Source: Aliidiomarina sp. (GTDB taxonomy: Bacteria; Pseudomonadota; Gammaproteobacteria; Enterobacterales; Alteromonadaceae). From it: a stretch of DNA of 64,000 nt. The position numbers were made by a program, and so were the translations under genes. The notes below the pieces were generated by a model, which made no database searches, had not been told where the DNA came from, and was given only the letters and a program-made list of their open reading frames with translations. The DNA lies in the NCBI RefSeq assembly GCF_022565475.1, contig NZ_JAIUMR010000009.1, forward strand, positions 1 to 64,000, given 5' to 3'. This document shows positions 27,262-37,475 of this stretch, one piece after another; position 1 is the first letter of the stretch; each line of letters begins with the position of its first letter.

Positions 27262-28557
27262 ATGCTCAGACAACAAATTCGCGCTGTCAGCTCACTCCTT
27301 TCGACCATGACTTTGATCGGCCTCTGCGTCGGTATGACCAGCACCTTGCTGGGTCTGCGCGGCACCATGGAAGGCTTTTCTACCGTCACGATCGGCTTAA
27401 TTATGTCGGCGTATTTCGTCGGCTATCTCTTTGGCGCAACACGAGCGCCAAAAGACATTCGCCGCGTCGGCTACATTCGAGCGTTCGGCGGTCTTGCCGC
27501 GCTTGCTTCCGTCGCCGTTTTAGTCCAAGCCATCTGGATAGATCCGATCGTTTGGTTTGTCATGCGTTTTGTCAGTGGTTTTGCTATCTCCGCGCTCTTT
27601 GTGATTGCCGAAAGCTGGCTCAATACTATGGCAGATAACCGCAATCGCGGCGCCATGTTATCGGTGTATTTAGTCTTAATTTACGCGGGGCTGGTGGTGG
27701 GTCAGCTTATTCTTGGCTTCGCCGATCCGGCAACCTTTGTGCCGTTTGCCATTATTGCGCTTTTGATCAATTTGTCGCTGATCCCCATTCTGGCAACAGT
27801 CACCGTCGAACCGACAACCCATGAATCGCGCAAAGTACCACTAAAGTTTTTAATCGAACAGGCTCCGCTTGGGATTGTCACTGCCTTCATCGTCCAAGCC
27901 TGTAGCGCCATGTTCTATGGTGTCGGTCCGGTCTACGCGACGGCGATCGGCCTTAACGTTGGACAGGTGACGGTCTTTATGGCCGCTTTCTTATTCGGCG
28001 GCATGCTCTCGCAGACGCCGATCGGCTTACTGTCAGACCGCTTTGATCGTCGCTTAGTCTTGGCCTGTTGTGCCATCGTTGCCGCTGGTCTTGCACTGAT
28101 CTTGTCACAAATTCCAGCATCGCAGCCAATCCTTATCTATGTGGTGATGGCGGCATTGGGTGGCGCCTTGTTACCCCTCTATTCATTGGCAATGGCGCAC
28201 ACCAATGACTACCTAACCAAAGACCAAATGATTGGAGCCACAGGTGCGATTATCAAAGTCGGCGGTGTCGGCGCAATTGTCGGCGCACCGCTCGCAGCAA
28301 TCCTGATGCAGTTCGGTGCCATGTATCTATTCTTTGTACTCATGGCAATCTTTACCACAACCGTGTCTGCTTATGCCTTTTACCGCATCAGCAAACGCGA
28401 GCGTGCGCCCGATCAGGTACATTCACCACTTACCGCCTTGGCACCTGCAGCGCCGTCTGAGGAATTACTGGCCAGCTTGGTCGAAGAGGCGAACGAAGAC
28501 TTTGACGAGCCGGACGGCAATATCCCGGTTAAACCCGGCTCTAATGGCGTGGTTTAA
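27262..28557 (+). CDS. MFS transporter, YcaD-like
   Basis: A 431-residue major facilitator superfamily carrier with 12 predicted helices. The GYLFGATRAPKDIRRVGYIR loop between helices 2 and 3 and GLLSDRFDRR between helices 8 and 9 are the two MFS signature loops. Overall layout is like the YcaD subgroup. The tail of about 45 residues is acidic and soluble. The start at ATG 27262 follows AAGGATCG; an upstream frame extends to 27133 but lacks family similarity. The substrate cannot be read from the sequence. Confidence 0.83.
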   Translation: MLRQQIRAVSSLLSTMTLIGLCVGMTSTLLGLRGTMEGFSTVTIGLIMSAYFVGYLFGATRAPKDIRRVGYIRAFGGLAALASVAVLVQAIWIDPIVWFVMRFVSGFAISALFVIAESWLNTMADNRNRGAMLSVYLVLIYAGLVVGQLILGFADPATFVPFAIIALLINLSLIPILATVTVEPTTHESRKVPLKFLIEQAPLGIVTAFIVQACSAMFYGVGPVYATAIGLNVGQVTVFMAAFLFGGMLSQTPIGLLSDRFDRRLVLACCAIVAAGLALILSQIPASQPILIYVVMAALGGALLPLYSLAMAHTNDYLTKDQMIGATGAIIKVGGVGAIVGAPLAAILMQFGAMYLFFVLMAIFTTTVSAYAFYRISKRERAPDQVHSPLTALAPAAPSEELLASLVEEANEDFDEPDGNIPVKPGSNGVV

Positions 28558-28572
28558 AGTTTACCCGAACAA

Positions 28573-28599
28573 AAAACGGAAGCCTGTCGCTTCCGTTTT
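28573..28599. terminator. Bidirectional terminator between MFS gene and pgm
   Basis: AAAACGGAAGC and its complement form a perfect 11-bp stem with a five-base loop, followed by a T run. It lies between two convergent genes. Confidence 0.85.
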
Positions 28600-28624
28600 T
28601 TATTTCCAGCGGTCACCTAACAAC

Positions 28625-30262
28625 TTAAGCTTGCAACCATTCAGCCAAGTGGTGCTGGGCTTCTGCTTGAATCGCCGCTAAGTGCTCTGGGCCTTTTAAA
28701 CTCTCTGCGTAAATTTTATAGACAGGCTCGGTGCCCGATGGACGCACGGCAAACCAACCGTTCTCGGTCGTTACTTTAATGCCGCCAAAACCAGCTTGGT
28801 TGCCCGGTGCACGATTTAATACCGCGGTTACCGGTTCGCCGGCTAAAACTGACAGCGCGGGTGGTTGCGCGGCTAAATCTGCAAACGCCGCCATTTCCGC
28901 TGCACTTGCTTTGCAGTCGAGACGGGCATAGCTCGATTGGCCATAGTTGGCTTCCAGCTCGCGATAATAATCACTGGGTGACTTGCCGGTCACCGCTTGA
29001 ATTTCCATGGCTAACAAACACAGAATAATACCGTCTTTGTCGGTGCTCCATGCGTGACCTTGACGGTCTAAGAAACTAGCACCGGCGCTTTCTTCACCGG
29101 CAAAAGCTAAATCACCGGCGGCTAGACCTTCAGCAAACCATTTAAAACCAACTGGTACTTCCATCAATGAACGACCTGCGCCAGCCACTACGCGATCAAT
29201 GATCGCGCTCGACACTAAGGTTTTGCCGATGGCTTTGTCTGCAGACCAGTCGCGGTGTGAGCACAAGTAGTCAATTGCGACTGCCAAATAATGATTCGGA
29301 TTCATCAGACCGTCTGGCGTGACAATGCCATGACGATCATAGTCCGGATCATTACCGAGACCGAGGTCAAAATCGTCTTTCAATGCTAACAGACTGGCCA
29401 TGGCATCGGCCGACGAGCAGTCCATGCGAATCGCGCCGTCTTTATCTAAGGCCATAAACGAAAAACTTGGATCCGCATGATCATTAAATAAGGTGATATC
29501 GAGATTGTATGCTGCTTTGATGGCTCGCCAATACGCCGCGCCAGCACCGCCCATGGCATCGACACCAACACGCAAGCCAGCTTTTTGGATTGCAGCGATA
29601 TCAATCACTTGGTCAAGTTGCGACACGTAAGCGCTGATCCAGTCAATTTTCTTCACCCGCTTGGACTTTTTCGCATGGGCAAACGAGGTGACATTCACGC
29701 CAATCAGTTCACTACTTAAAATTGCATTCGCATACTTCTCAATGACCTTGGTGACATCACCGTCGGCCGGGCCGCCATGTGGCGGGTTATATTTGAAGCC
29801 ACCGTCTTGTGGTGGATTATGCGACGGCGTAATGACGACGCCATCCGCTAGCCCTTCAGTGCGCCCGCGATTGTAAGTTAAAATTGCATGACTAATCACT
29901 GGCGTTGGCGTGTAACCTAAGTCGGATTGAATATGCACTTCTAAGCCGTTGGCAATAAACACTTCTAACGCAGTTATGAACGCGGCTTCGGAAAGTGCAT
30001 GAGTATCTTTACCCAACATAATCGGGCCGGTAATGCCCTGCTCTTCACGATACGCCACGATGGCTTGGCTTATCGCCAATATATGTGCTTCATTGAACGA
30101 ATGTTTAAGTGCGCTGCCGCGATGCCCCGAAGTTCCGAAGCTAACTTGTTCTGACGCTTTCCCCGGATTGGGCTCATTGACGTAATAGGCCGCCATTAAG
30201 GCCGGAATATTAATGAGATCGTCTTTGCTCGCTATGGTGCCGGCGCGTGGGTGCTTACTCAT
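28625..30262 (-). CDS. pgm: Phosphoglucomutase (alpha-D-glucose specific)
   Basis: A 545-residue enzyme that interconverts glucose 1-phosphate and glucose 6-phosphate. The phosphoserine loop is [11 protein letters not shown], the metal loop is [10 protein letters not shown], the sugar loop is GEESAGAS and the phosphate-binding loop is [10 protein letters not shown]. The whole length matches E. coli Pgm. Its ATG overlaps the seqA stop (ATGA), giving the same seqA-pgm operon as E. coli. Confidence 0.95.
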   Translation of the reverse strand: MSKHPRAGTIASKDDLINIPALMAAYYVNEPNPGKASEQVSFGTSGHRGSALKHSFNEAHILAISQAIVAYREEQGITGPIMLGKDTHALSEAAFITALEVFIANGLEVHIQSDLGYTPTPVISHAILTYNRGRTEGLADGVVITPSHNPPQDGGFKYNPPHGGPADGDVTKVIEKYANAILSSELIGVNVTSFAHAKKSKRVKKIDWISAYVSQLDQVIDIAAIQKAGLRVGVDAMGGAGAAYWRAIKAAYNLDITLFNDHADPSFSFMALDKDGAIRMDCSSADAMASLLALKDDFDLGLGNDPDYDRHGIVTPDGLMNPNHYLAVAIDYLCSHRDWSADKAIGKTLVSSAIIDRVVAGAGRSLMEVPVGFKWFAEGLAAGDLAFAGEESAGASFLDRQGHAWSTDKDGIILCLLAMEIQAVTGKSPSDYYRELEANYGQSSYARLDCKASAAEMAAFADLAAQPPALSVLAGEPVTAVLNRAPGNQAGFGGIKVTTENGWFAVRPSGTEPVYKIYAESLKGPEHLAAIQAEAQHHLAEWLQA

Positions 30263-30786
30263 GATAAAAAGTCCCTAATCTGTTCCGCTTCGCTGCCGTC
30301 ATAGCCCATTTCTGTCGCCACAGCGTTCAAAATTGATTTCTTTTTCGTGGTGTTGTTGTTAGTCACCACCCAATAAGGCGAGCCGGGAATCTGCTTGGGA
30401 TTGGTACTGTTTCCGGCAGCGAGTAATTCCTGTTCTGAGGTCGCAAAGTACAAGCGGTTACGACCACGAATCTCCAAAACCTGGGCAAATTGCTCCGCAT
30501 GACAACGATGCAATAAGGAAAGGATAAACAAAAAGCGACCAACAGCGCCCTTTTGCGCCGCAATATCGGCCCGATCCAATATATCGAAAACGCTCGTACC
30601 CTGAGCGTGTGCGCTGACTGGTGCTGTCTTCGCTAAGGCCATGCCTTGACTGAGGTTGGATTCTTGCACCGCAGTTGGGCTTAATCCTAAGAGTCGGCGT
30701 AAAATAGTCGAGGCACTTTCGCCAATGTGCTGAGTATGCGCAGCAATGTACGCATAGAGTTCTTCATCGATCTCAATCTTCTTCAT
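30259..30786 (-). CDS. seqA: Replication initiation regulator SeqA
   Basis: A 175-residue DNA-binding protein that sequesters hemimethylated GATC sites and limits re-initiation. The N-terminal oligomerisation segment ([17 protein letters not shown]) and the [11 protein letters not shown] helix are followed by a linker and the C-terminal DNA-binding domain with [18 protein letters not shown] and the [14 protein letters not shown] contact region. It precedes pgm with a four-base overlap. Its presence implies Dam methylation in the host. Confidence 0.95.
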   Translation of the reverse strand: MKKIEIDEELYAYIAAHTQHIGESASTILRRLLGLSPTAVQESNLSQGMALAKTAPVSAHAQGTSVFDILDRADIAAQKGAVGRFLFILSLLHRCHAEQFAQVLEIRGRNRLYFATSEQELLAAGNSTNPKQIPGSPYWVVTNNNTTKKKSILNAVATEMGYDGSEAEQIRDFLS

Positions 30787-30942
30787 AGGTCGTGAACTTC
30801 CAAGTCAATCGCGTCAGCTGTGAGTCAGCTTATTTCTGTACGCAGGAAGTATACCGAAGTCGTTTGCTATTTGCACCGCACAAGCAGCTGGGCGACAATA
30901 GAAAAATTGCACATGCGCAGCGAACATGAAGGAATCAAATCT

Positions 30943-31728
30943 ATGGGCGACGCAGTAAAACTAAATTATGAAACGGCTGGCAAGTCTGAAAATCCAGCGT
31001 TAATTCTAATTCATGGGCTTTTCGGCGATGCCGATAACCTAAAAAGTATCAGCCGTGAACTCAGCGATGACTATTACATCATCAATGTCGAGCTGCGCAA
31101 TCATGGCAGTTCGCCGTGGACCGAACGGATGCCGTTTGTTGACATGGCCGCTGATATTGAAGCCGTCATGGCCGCAGAAAATGTTAGCAAAGCTCACCTG
31201 TTAGGTCACTCACTCGGCGGCAAAGTGGCGATGGAATTCGCCTTACGGCATCCTGAGCAAGTGCTATCCTTAATCGTTGCCGATATCGCCCCAGTTGCTT
31301 ATGACGCACGTCACACCAGTATCCTAGATGCACTGGAAGGCGTTGACTTGAGTGGCCTCAAAAGTCGTCAAGATGCCGACAAACAGCTCAGTGACAGCAT
31401 TGATGAAGCCGGTGTGCGCATGTTCCTACTAAAGAACCTGCGCAAAAACGACGCGGGTGAGTGGCATTGGCGCCTGAATCTTGCTGGCCTGCGCAACTGC
31501 TACGAGGACTTAATCGGCGCCCCGCAAGACAGCGGTGAGTACGACGGTCCTGTGCTTTTTATTCGTGGCGGTCGCTCCGACTATATCCAAGAGTCACATC
31601 GCGACGCGATCACCACTCGATTCCCGAAAGCAGAAGCAAAAACTATTGCTGAAACCGGACATTGGTTGCATGCGGAAAAACCGGCCGTTTTTAATGGCAT
31701 TGTCCGTCGTTTTCTTGAGGAACTTTAG
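30943..31728 (+). CDS. ybfF: Alpha/beta-hydrolase YbfF
   Basis: A 261-residue esterase of the alpha/beta-hydrolase fold. The nucleophile is Ser90 in GHSLGG, the oxyanion region is LIHGLFGDADN, and the catalytic histidine is in TGHWLHAEKP near the C terminus. Placement opposite seqA and near fldA matches the E. coli ybfF gene, an acyl-CoA/malonyl-CoA-type thioesterase of weak specificity. The start at ATG 30943 has AAGGA upstream; the longer frame from 30820 is not used. Confidence 0.92.
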   Translation: MGDAVKLNYETAGKSENPALILIHGLFGDADNLKSISRELSDDYYIINVELRNHGSSPWTERMPFVDMAADIEAVMAAENVSKAHLLGHSLGGKVAMEFALRHPEQVLSLIVADIAPVAYDARHTSILDALEGVDLSGLKSRQDADKQLSDSIDEAGVRMFLLKNLRKNDAGEWHWRLNLAGLRNCYEDLIGAPQDSGEYDGPVLFIRGGRSDYIQESHRDAITTRFPKAEAKTIAETGHWLHAEKPAVFNGIVRRFLEEL

Positions 31729-31813
31729 AGCCGAAAAAGTCCCAGCCTGACTCGCGCACGGCGGTGCTTTGTGGTATCCTCCGCGCCGAAACATTAGTGG
31801 AGTATCGAACGCC

Positions 31814-32032
31814 ATGTTTGCTGAAAATTTAGAACAAATTGAATCACTCATGACTAACTTTGCCATTGCCGCATTGTTTTTATTGATCGGTTTAGCCATT
31901 CAAGATGTTCTAAAAAAAGGTAATGTACCGAAGTTTGGTCGCATTGCCGTCTGGCTTGTGCTCTTCTTGGGAATGCTAGGCTTCATTGCCAAAGGCATTA
32001 TTCAGTTTGTTCTTGAAGCGCAATTACAATAA
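31814..32032 (+). CDS. DUF2788-family small membrane protein
   Basis: A 72-residue protein with two hydrophobic helices (about 15-30 and 42-62) joined by the conserved DVLKKGNVPKFGR loop, which identifies DUF2788. Function is unknown. The start is ATG 31814 (MFAENLEQ); a frame beginning earlier at 31769 is not supported. It starts an operon-like run with ybfE two bases downstream and fldA after that. Confidence 0.85.
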   Translation: MFAENLEQIESLMTNFAIAALFLLIGLAIQDVLKKGNVPKFGRIAVWLVLFLGMLGFIAKGIIQFVLEAQLQ

Positions 32033-32034
32033 CC

Positions 32035-32310
32035 ATGGCGAAAGAAAGTAGCGACCTCGTAACGCCTGATTTATTTCAGAGCGAACGTCGCCCGGGGCGA
32101 CCTCGAACCAATCCGCTTCCCCGTGAAGTGCAGGTGCGAGTCAATAAACGTCGACAATTGCAGCGCGACCGCAAAGCCGGTCTTCGCCGTGTTGAATTGA
32201 AACTCGACGAAACCATGTACGACACATTGAACCGTCAAGCCGAAGAGCAAGGGATCAGTCGCAGTGCGCTGATCGAGCAAATTTTGCAACACGCTCTGGC
32301 TGGCAAGTAA
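32035..32310 (+). CDS. ybfE: YbfE-like ribbon-helix-helix protein
   Basis: A 91-residue basic protein. The C-terminal part (RRVELKLDETMYDTLNRQAE then GISRSALIEQIL) is a ribbon-helix-helix DNA-binding fold, and the N-terminal half is rich in Arg/Pro. It matches the YbfE family, called LexA-regulated in E. coli. No LexA box (CTGT-N8-ACAG) is visible upstream here, so SOS control is not supported. It lies between DUF2788 and fldA, the same neighbourhood as E. coli. Confidence 0.85.
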   Translation: MAKESSDLVTPDLFQSERRPGRPRTNPLPREVQVRVNKRRQLQRDRKAGLRRVELKLDETMYDTLNRQAEEQGISRSALIEQILQHALAGK

Positions 32311-32343
32311 CACATACATTGATCACTTTGGAATGACGTAACT

Positions 32344-32868
32344 ATGGCGACTGTTGGTTTATTTTTTGGTAGCGATACCGGCAACACTGAAGCTGTTGCA
32401 CAGATGATCCAAAAAGAATTAGGCAAACACCTAATTGACGTAAAAGACATCGCAAAATCCACCAAGGAAGAAATTGCCGATTATGACTTACTCATTTTTG
32501 GCATTCCGACCTGGTACTACGGTGAAGCTCAATGTGATTGGGACGACTTTTTCCCAGAACTCGAAGAGATTGACTTCGAAGGTAAAGTGGTCGCGATTTT
32601 TGGTTTGGGCGATCAAGAAGACTATGCTGAATATTTCCTCGACGCCATGGGTATGATCCGTGATATCGTCGAAGCCCGTGGCGGCATTATTATCGGGAAT
32701 TGGCCAACTGACAGCTACCATTTCGAAGAATCGAAAGGCATGGCCGATGCCAACCACTTTGTTGGCCTCGGTATTGATGAAGATCGTCAGCCTGAACTGA
32801 CGAAAGAGCGCGTTGAGCAATGGTGCGCTCAGTTGCGCGACGAAATGGGCCTTGACGAACTCGGTTAA
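32344..32868 (+). CDS. fldA: Flavodoxin
   Basis: A 174-residue FMN electron carrier of the long-chain flavodoxin type. The phosphate loop is GSDTGNTE (residues 9-16), and the two isoalloxazine loops are PTWYYGEAQCDW and GLGDQEDYAEYF. It supplies electrons to enzymes such as biotin synthase, MetH reactivation and radical-SAM proteins. It is followed by a strong terminator and then by fur, as in E. coli. Confidence 0.95.
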   Translation: MATVGLFFGSDTGNTEAVAQMIQKELGKHLIDVKDIAKSTKEEIADYDLLIFGIPTWYYGEAQCDWDDFFPELEEIDFEGKVVAIFGLGDQEDYAEYFLDAMGMIRDIVEARGGIIIGNWPTDSYHFEESKGMADANHFVGLGIDEDRQPELTKERVEQWCAQLRDEMGLDELG

Positions 32869-32892
32869 TCCCCTATTGCCACTGAAAAATAA

Positions 32893-32924
32893 CGAAGAAC
32901 GCCCGTTTTTACGGGCGTTCTTCG
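32893..32924 (+). terminator. Terminator after fldA
   Basis: CGAAGAACGCCCGT pairs perfectly with its complement across a four-base loop. A short T-rich tail follows. Confidence 0.82.
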
Positions 32925-32953
32925 TTTCACTTCGAGAATAAAGCGGCTTTTAT

Positions 32954-32982
32954 TTCATTCCCTTAGCAGTTGTGGCTATAAT
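32954..32982 (+). promoter_or_regulatory. Candidate sigma-70 promoter of fur
   Basis: A perfect TATAAT lies at 32977-32982, 32 bases before the fur start, with TTCATT 17 bases upstream as a weak -35. No clear Fur box overlaps it. Confidence 0.5.
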
Positions 32983-33014
32983 CGAGAACGGTACAGAAAC
33001 AATGAGGATTGATA

Positions 33015-33476
33015 ATGAGTAATGCTGATGTTCAACTCAAGAAAGCAGGGTTAAAGGTCACGTCACCACGGATTAAAATTCTGGAGGTAATGAAAAACCC
33101 CGCGCACCAGCATGTCAGCGCCGAAGAGGTGTTTAAGATTCTCCTTGAGCAAGGTGATGAAGTTGGCTTAGCAACTGTGTATCGCGTACTCAACCAATTT
33201 GATGACGCCGGAATTGTCACCCGCCACCACTTTGAAGGCGGTCGTTCGGTTTTTGAGCTGAGTGCCAAAGACCATCATGACCACCTAGTCTGTCTCGATT
33301 GTGGTCGAGTCATCGAGTTTGAAGATGATGTCATTGAAAAACGTCAACTGGCAGTCGCCAAAGATAACGGTTTGACGTTAACGAACCACAGCCTGTATTT
33401 GTACGGCGAATGCAAAAACGCCGACACCTGTGCGCACAACCGCGATGATGCTGAACATACGCGGATTGATGTTTAA
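33015..33476 (+). CDS. fur: Ferric uptake regulator Fur
   Basis: A 153-residue winged-helix metalloregulator that represses iron-uptake genes when Fe2+ is present. The DNA-recognition helix lies in VGLATVYRVLNQFDDAGIV, the metal-binding segment is DHHDHLVCLDCGRVIEF, and the C-terminal Cys pair is GECKNADTC. GAGGATTGATA precedes the ATG at 33015; an in-frame TTG two codons earlier is not chosen. It is monocistronic between two terminators. Confidence 0.95.
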   Translation: MSNADVQLKKAGLKVTSPRIKILEVMKNPAHQHVSAEEVFKILLEQGDEVGLATVYRVLNQFDDAGIVTRHHFEGGRSVFELSAKDHHDHLVCLDCGRVIEFEDDVIEKRQLAVAKDNGLTLTNHSLYLYGECKNADTCAHNRDDAEHTRIDV

Positions 33477-33491
33477 GCTGAATAATTTGTA

Positions 33492-33516
33492 AAAACAGGC
33501 CGCCAAGGCCTGTTTT
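33492..33516 (+). terminator. Terminator after fur
   Basis: AAAACAGGCC pairs with GGCCTGTTTT across a five-base loop, followed by AATTTG. Confidence 0.78.
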
Positions 33517-33535
33517 AATTTGTAAGGTAACGTTT

Positions 33536-34570
33536 ATGCAGTGGATGATTTATGGTGCCTACGGGTACACCGGCGAACTGATCGCGAAAGAAGCCATCAG
33601 TCACCAACAAAAACCAATTTTGGCTGGACGAAATAGTGCGAAAGTTACCGAACTCGCCAATTCGCTCGGCTTCGAAGCACGTGGCTTCGCGTTAGAGAGC
33701 GTCAGTCAAGTGGCCAAACAACTCCAAGACATCGACCTTGTGGTGCATTGTGCTGGACCGTTCGAGCTTACAGCGGAAGTGATGATGAAGGCATGTATTG
33801 CCAGCAAGACTCATTACTTGGATATCACCGGCGAACTGGAAGTGTTCGAACTTGCCGCGCGCTTGAATCAGCAAGCACTCGAAGCTGGCGTCGTACTCTG
33901 CCCTGGTGTTGGCTTTGACGTCATTCCAACCGATTGTGTTGCCGCTCAATTAAAGCAACAACTGCCCGACGCGACGCACTTACGTCTAGGTTTTGATTCA
34001 CGTTCACGGATGAGTCGTGGCACCGCAAAAACCAGTGTTCGCCGTATCGGTGAAGGTGGTGCAGTGCGAAAAAATGGCAAGATTATCAATGTGCCATTAG
34101 CCTACAAAGCGGAGAAAATCGATTTTGGTGGTGGTGAGAAACTCGCGATGACGATTCCTTGGGGGGATGTTTCGACCGCCTATTACAGCACCGGGATCGG
34201 CAATATCGAAGTGTTTATTCCGGCTCATCCTAAATTAGTCAGCCGCATGCGGCGGATGAATTGGTTCCGCTGGTTATTCCGTACCGAAATGATGAAAAAT
34301 TGGTTGATGAAGAAAATTGACAGTCAACCTGCCGGTCCGAAAGACGAAGAGCGCGAGAAATATTACACCTGGGTGTGGGGCGAAGCCAAGAATGATCAAG
34401 GCGACATCGTTACTATACGTAAACAAGTGCTCAATGGTTATACCCTGACAGCACAAGGCGCGGTCACCATGGCAATGCATGTTTTAGCTAACCCACCTGC
34501 TGGTGGCTTTTATACACCATCGAAGTTGTATGGCGCGGATTTGGTTGAGAAGTTCTTGTATTCGGCGTAA
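33536..34570 (+). CDS. Saccharopine-dehydrogenase-like NAD(P)-binding oxidoreductase
   Basis: A 344-residue protein with an N-terminal Rossmann domain (IYGAYGYTGELIAKEA, a GxxGxxG-type loop at 6-12) of the saccharopine-dehydrogenase/trans-acting enoyl reductase family. The YLDITGELEVFE and CPGVGFDVIPTDC segments are typical. Some relatives work as enoyl reductases on polyketide or fatty acyl chains, but substrate here is unknown. It is flanked by terminators on both sides and stands as a single gene. Confidence 0.8.
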   Translation: MQWMIYGAYGYTGELIAKEAISHQQKPILAGRNSAKVTELANSLGFEARGFALESVSQVAKQLQDIDLVVHCAGPFELTAEVMMKACIASKTHYLDITGELEVFELAARLNQQALEAGVVLCPGVGFDVIPTDCVAAQLKQQLPDATHLRLGFDSRSRMSRGTAKTSVRRIGEGGAVRKNGKIINVPLAYKAEKIDFGGGEKLAMTIPWGDVSTAYYSTGIGNIEVFIPAHPKLVSRMRRMNWFRWLFRTEMMKNWLMKKIDSQPAGPKDEEREKYYTWVWGEAKNDQGDIVTIRKQVLNGYTLTAQGAVTMAMHVLANPPAGGFYTPSKLYGADLVEKFLYSA

Positions 34571-34637
34571 TACGCTGGTCAGTGCATGGGTTTAGTGGTC
34601 GGTAAACCACTCATTCTTGCCGAGACTTACTGCATGA

Positions 34638-34671
34638 AAAAACGCGAACTGCTCACCCAGTTCGCGTTTTT
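34638..34671. terminator. Terminator between the reductase gene and glnS
   Basis: AAAAACGCGAACTG pairs perfectly over 14 bp across a six-base loop. A/T runs on both sides suit termination of both convergent genes. Confidence 0.85.
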
Positions 34672-34730
34672 GTTTGGTCTCCAACTAAGCTTACCAGCCG
34701 TGCTTAGACAGCCGTGCTTAGCAGCAGCAC

Positions 34731-36404
34731 TTAATCATCGCCGCTAATTTTCGCCCAGCTATCGCGTAAGCCAACGGTGCGATTAAACACCAGCTTCTCC
34801 GCTGTGGAATCGCGATTATCTAAACAAAAATAACCCGTTCGCTCGAACTGGAAACCCTGCTCTGGCTGAGCTTGAGCAAGTGACGGTTCAACATAACCAT
34901 GCGCCACCAGCAACGACTCTGGATTCAAGGCTTCCTCTAAGGTTTCTGCTGCACCCGGGTTAGGTATGCTAAACAAACGATCATACAAACGAATTTCCGC
35001 TGGTATCGCATGTGCCGCAGATACCCAGTGAATCACGCCTTTGACCTTACGACCATCCGCTGGATCTTTGCCGAGCGTATCTGCATCATAGGTACAGTAA
35101 ATCGTGGTAATTTCACCGTTCGCGTCTTTCTCAACACGCTCCGCTTTAATCACGTAGGCATTGCGTAAACGCACTTCTTTACCCAGCACTAAACGTTTGA
35201 ACTTCTTGTTCGCTTCTTCGCGGAAGTCTTCCCGTTCGATATACACTTCACCACTGAATGGCACGTCGCGCTGACCGAGCTCTTCGCGGTTCGGATGATT
35301 CGGCGCTTGCAACATTTCACTACTGCCCGCAGGGTAATTCTCAATCACGACTTTCACTGGATCTAAAACCGCCATCGCCCGCGGTGCGTTTTCGTTCAAA
35401 TCATCGCGGATACAGGCTTCTAAAATACCCATTTCCACCATGTTATCCATTTTCGTCACACCGATGCGGTGAGCAAACTCGCGAATTGACGCCGGTGTAT
35501 ATCCACGGCGGCGCAAGCCGGCAATCGTCGGCATGCGTGGGTCGTCCCAACCACTCACGTGATTCTCAGTCACTAACAGGTTCAGTTTGCGCTTACTCAT
35601 CACGGTATATTCGAGGTTTAAACGCGAAAACTCGATTTGCTGTGGGTGGCATGGAATTGAAATGTTATCGAGTACCCAGTCATACAACCGACGGTTGTCT
35701 TGGAACTCCAAGGTACACAATGAATGGGTAATGTTTTCCAGCGCATCGGAAATACAATGGGTGAAATCATACATGGGATACACGCACCACTTGTCACCGG
35801 TTTGGTGGTGCTGAACGTGCCGAATCCGATAAATCACAGGATCACGCATACACATAAACGGTGAGCTCATGTCGATCTTCGCGCGCAATGAGCAATGCCC
35901 TTCCGGATACTCACCCGCCGTCATCTTCGCGAACTCCGCTAGGTTGACGTCAACCGGCGTATCGCGGTACGGACTATTTTTACCCGGCTCTTTCAACGTA
36001 CCGCGTAGTTCACGAATCACTTCTTGAGCAGAAAAGTCGACGTAGGCCAAACCTTTCTCAATCAGTTCGATGGCGAAACCATGCAAAGCATCAAAGTAAT
36101 CCGAAGAGTAGCGCACTTTACCTTGCCATTCGTAGCCTAACCAACGCACATCAGACTTAATTGCGCTGACGTACTCCATGCTTTCTTTCAGCGGGTTGGT
36201 GTCGTCAAAGCGCAAGTTGCACGTTCCTTGGTAATCTTCAGCGATACCAAAATTTAAAACGATCGACTTGGCATGACCGATATGCAAATAGCCATTCGGC
36301 TCCGGTGGGAAACGCGTATGCACCTGCGAGTGCTTACCTGAAGCTAAGTCTTGATCAATAATTTTGCGAATAAAATTCGTCGGACGCGAGGCACTTTCGG
36401 CCAT
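34731..36404 (-). CDS. glnS: Glutaminyl-tRNA synthetase
   Basis: A 557-residue class I aminoacyl-tRNA synthetase. The HIGH motif is in [14 protein letters not shown] (about 37-46), the KMSKS loop is VMSKRKL, and the C-terminal anticodon-binding beta-barrels follow ([16 protein letters not shown]). The length equals the E. coli enzyme. There is no YqeY-like extension. It is probably monocistronic. Confidence 0.97.
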   Translation of the reverse strand: MAESASRPTNFIRKIIDQDLASGKHSQVHTRFPPEPNGYLHIGHAKSIVLNFGIAEDYQGTCNLRFDDTNPLKESMEYVSAIKSDVRWLGYEWQGKVRYSSDYFDALHGFAIELIEKGLAYVDFSAQEVIRELRGTLKEPGKNSPYRDTPVDVNLAEFAKMTAGEYPEGHCSLRAKIDMSSPFMCMRDPVIYRIRHVQHHQTGDKWCVYPMYDFTHCISDALENITHSLCTLEFQDNRRLYDWVLDNISIPCHPQQIEFSRLNLEYTVMSKRKLNLLVTENHVSGWDDPRMPTIAGLRRRGYTPASIREFAHRIGVTKMDNMVEMGILEACIRDDLNENAPRAMAVLDPVKVVIENYPAGSSEMLQAPNHPNREELGQRDVPFSGEVYIEREDFREEANKKFKRLVLGKEVRLRNAYVIKAERVEKDANGEITTIYCTYDADTLGKDPADGRKVKGVIHWVSAAHAIPAEIRLYDRLFSIPNPGAAETLEEALNPESLLVAHGYVEPSLAQAQPEQGFQFERTGYFCLDNRDSTAEKLVFNRTVGLRDSWAKISGDD

Positions 36405-36548
36405 TCAGGATTCTCCGTTACTACCATGCTTGTTATCGGCAACTGGGGACAATAACTCACCGCAGTTGCACATGCAAAGAAGCGCTGCACTCATCCATGC
36501 AACGCGTCGAAAAAACTTGGGTGCTATGATCGCAATATTATGCGCTGC

Positions 36549-37475
36549 TTACAAGCCGAAAAAGCGAAGATATCGTCGCATTTGTTGTTGAGCCTCAGCA
36601 AGAAGGATCGGTTGGAAGCGAACTTTCGCTCCCGGCGCACATTGAGCGAGGTTAAAACCGTCGAGTGGCAGGATGTTACCCAGTTTCGGATAACCTCCCA
36701 GTGTTTGCCGATCTTCTAACATAATAATAGGTTGTCCATCCGGCGGCACTTGAATGGCCCCATAACTGACACCCTCCGACAAGAATTTACCTTCTGGTGC
36801 TTCAATAGCAGCACCCTGCAGGCGTGCACCTTGGCGGTTGCTGTCGCTCGACAAGGTAAATTCCTGTTGCCAGAAGGTCTGCCACGCTGCTTTGCTAAAG
36901 TAATGCTGCTGGTAGCCTGGAATCACATGAAGCACCACGTTTTGGCTCCACTGCGGCAAGTAATTTTGCGGAATCTGTCGACTTAATGGCTCGTGCTGCA
37001 AATGTCCACAGGGTAGTTCATCACCCGCTTGCAACGGCCTGCCATCACCTGCGACGCCACCTAACTGGTCACGCATGACCGTCGCCCGACTCCCGAGTAC
37101 CAACGGCGTTTGAAAACCACCGCTCACCGCTAAATAGGCACGGAAACCATAGCGCGGCGTGGAGAACTTCAAGCGGTCACCTTGGCGCACCCAAAAACTC
37201 CGCCAAGGCACTTGCGGGACATCATTCACGGTCAAATTAAGATCGCCACCGGTAATCGCCACCATGGTTTGCGTGCGTGATTCAAGCTCTAAACCGCCGG
37301 CGGTAATCTCAATGACTGCCGCGTCAACTGGATTATCGAGCAAACGATTGGCCCAATACGCTGAGTTTGCATCGAGTGGTCCGCCACGAGTGACACCAAG
37401 GTGCTGAAAGCCTAAGCGCCCAGTATCTTGAATGAGACTGAGAATGCCGCCTTTGATGACACGAAACCCGGTCAT
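36549..37475 (-). CDS. pxpC: 5-oxoprolinase subunit C (KipA/AHS2)
   Basis: A 308-residue subunit of the prokaryotic 5-oxoprolinase PxpABC, which opens 5-oxoproline (pyroglutamate) to glutamate with ATP. The N-terminal GGILSLIQDTGRLGFQHLG and RGGPLDANSAYWANRLL, and the later LEDRQTLGGYPKLGN segment, are the AHS2/biotin-dependent carboxyltransferase signature. The ATG overlaps the pxpB stop by four bases, so the subunits are coupled. Confidence 0.92.
   Translation of the reverse strand: MTGFRVIKGGILSLIQDTGRLGFQHLGVTRGGPLDANSAYWANRLLDNPVDAAVIEITAGGLELESRTQTMVAITGGDLNLTVNDVPQVPWRSFWVRQGDRLKFSTPRYGFRAYLAVSGGFQTPLVLGSRATVMRDQLGGVAGDGRPLQAGDELPCGHLQHEPLSRQIPQNYLPQWSQNVVLHVIPGYQQHYFSKAAWQTFWQQEFTLSSDSNRQGARLQGAAIEAPEGKFLSEGVSYGAIQVPPDGQPIIMLEDRQTLGGYPKLGNILPLDGFNLAQCAPGAKVRFQPILLAEAQQQMRRYLRFFGL

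Noticed and set aside
27064-27276. N-terminal extension of the DUF2066 frame to 27276
   Set aside because: It crosses the divergent promoter, lacks a ribosome site, and would put the signal peptide about 90 residues inside the protein.
31729-32034. LexA box expected upstream of ybfE
   Set aside because: No CTGT-N8-ACAG site is visible in front of DUF2788 or ybfE.
34695-34720. 12-bp direct repeat CAGCCGTGCTTA near the glnS stop
   Set aside because: Only two copies with a 14-base period; a small local duplication with no sign of function.
35258-35731. 157-residue open frame antisense to glnS
   Set aside because: It lies entirely opposite a highly conserved synthetase gene and has no domain signature of its own.
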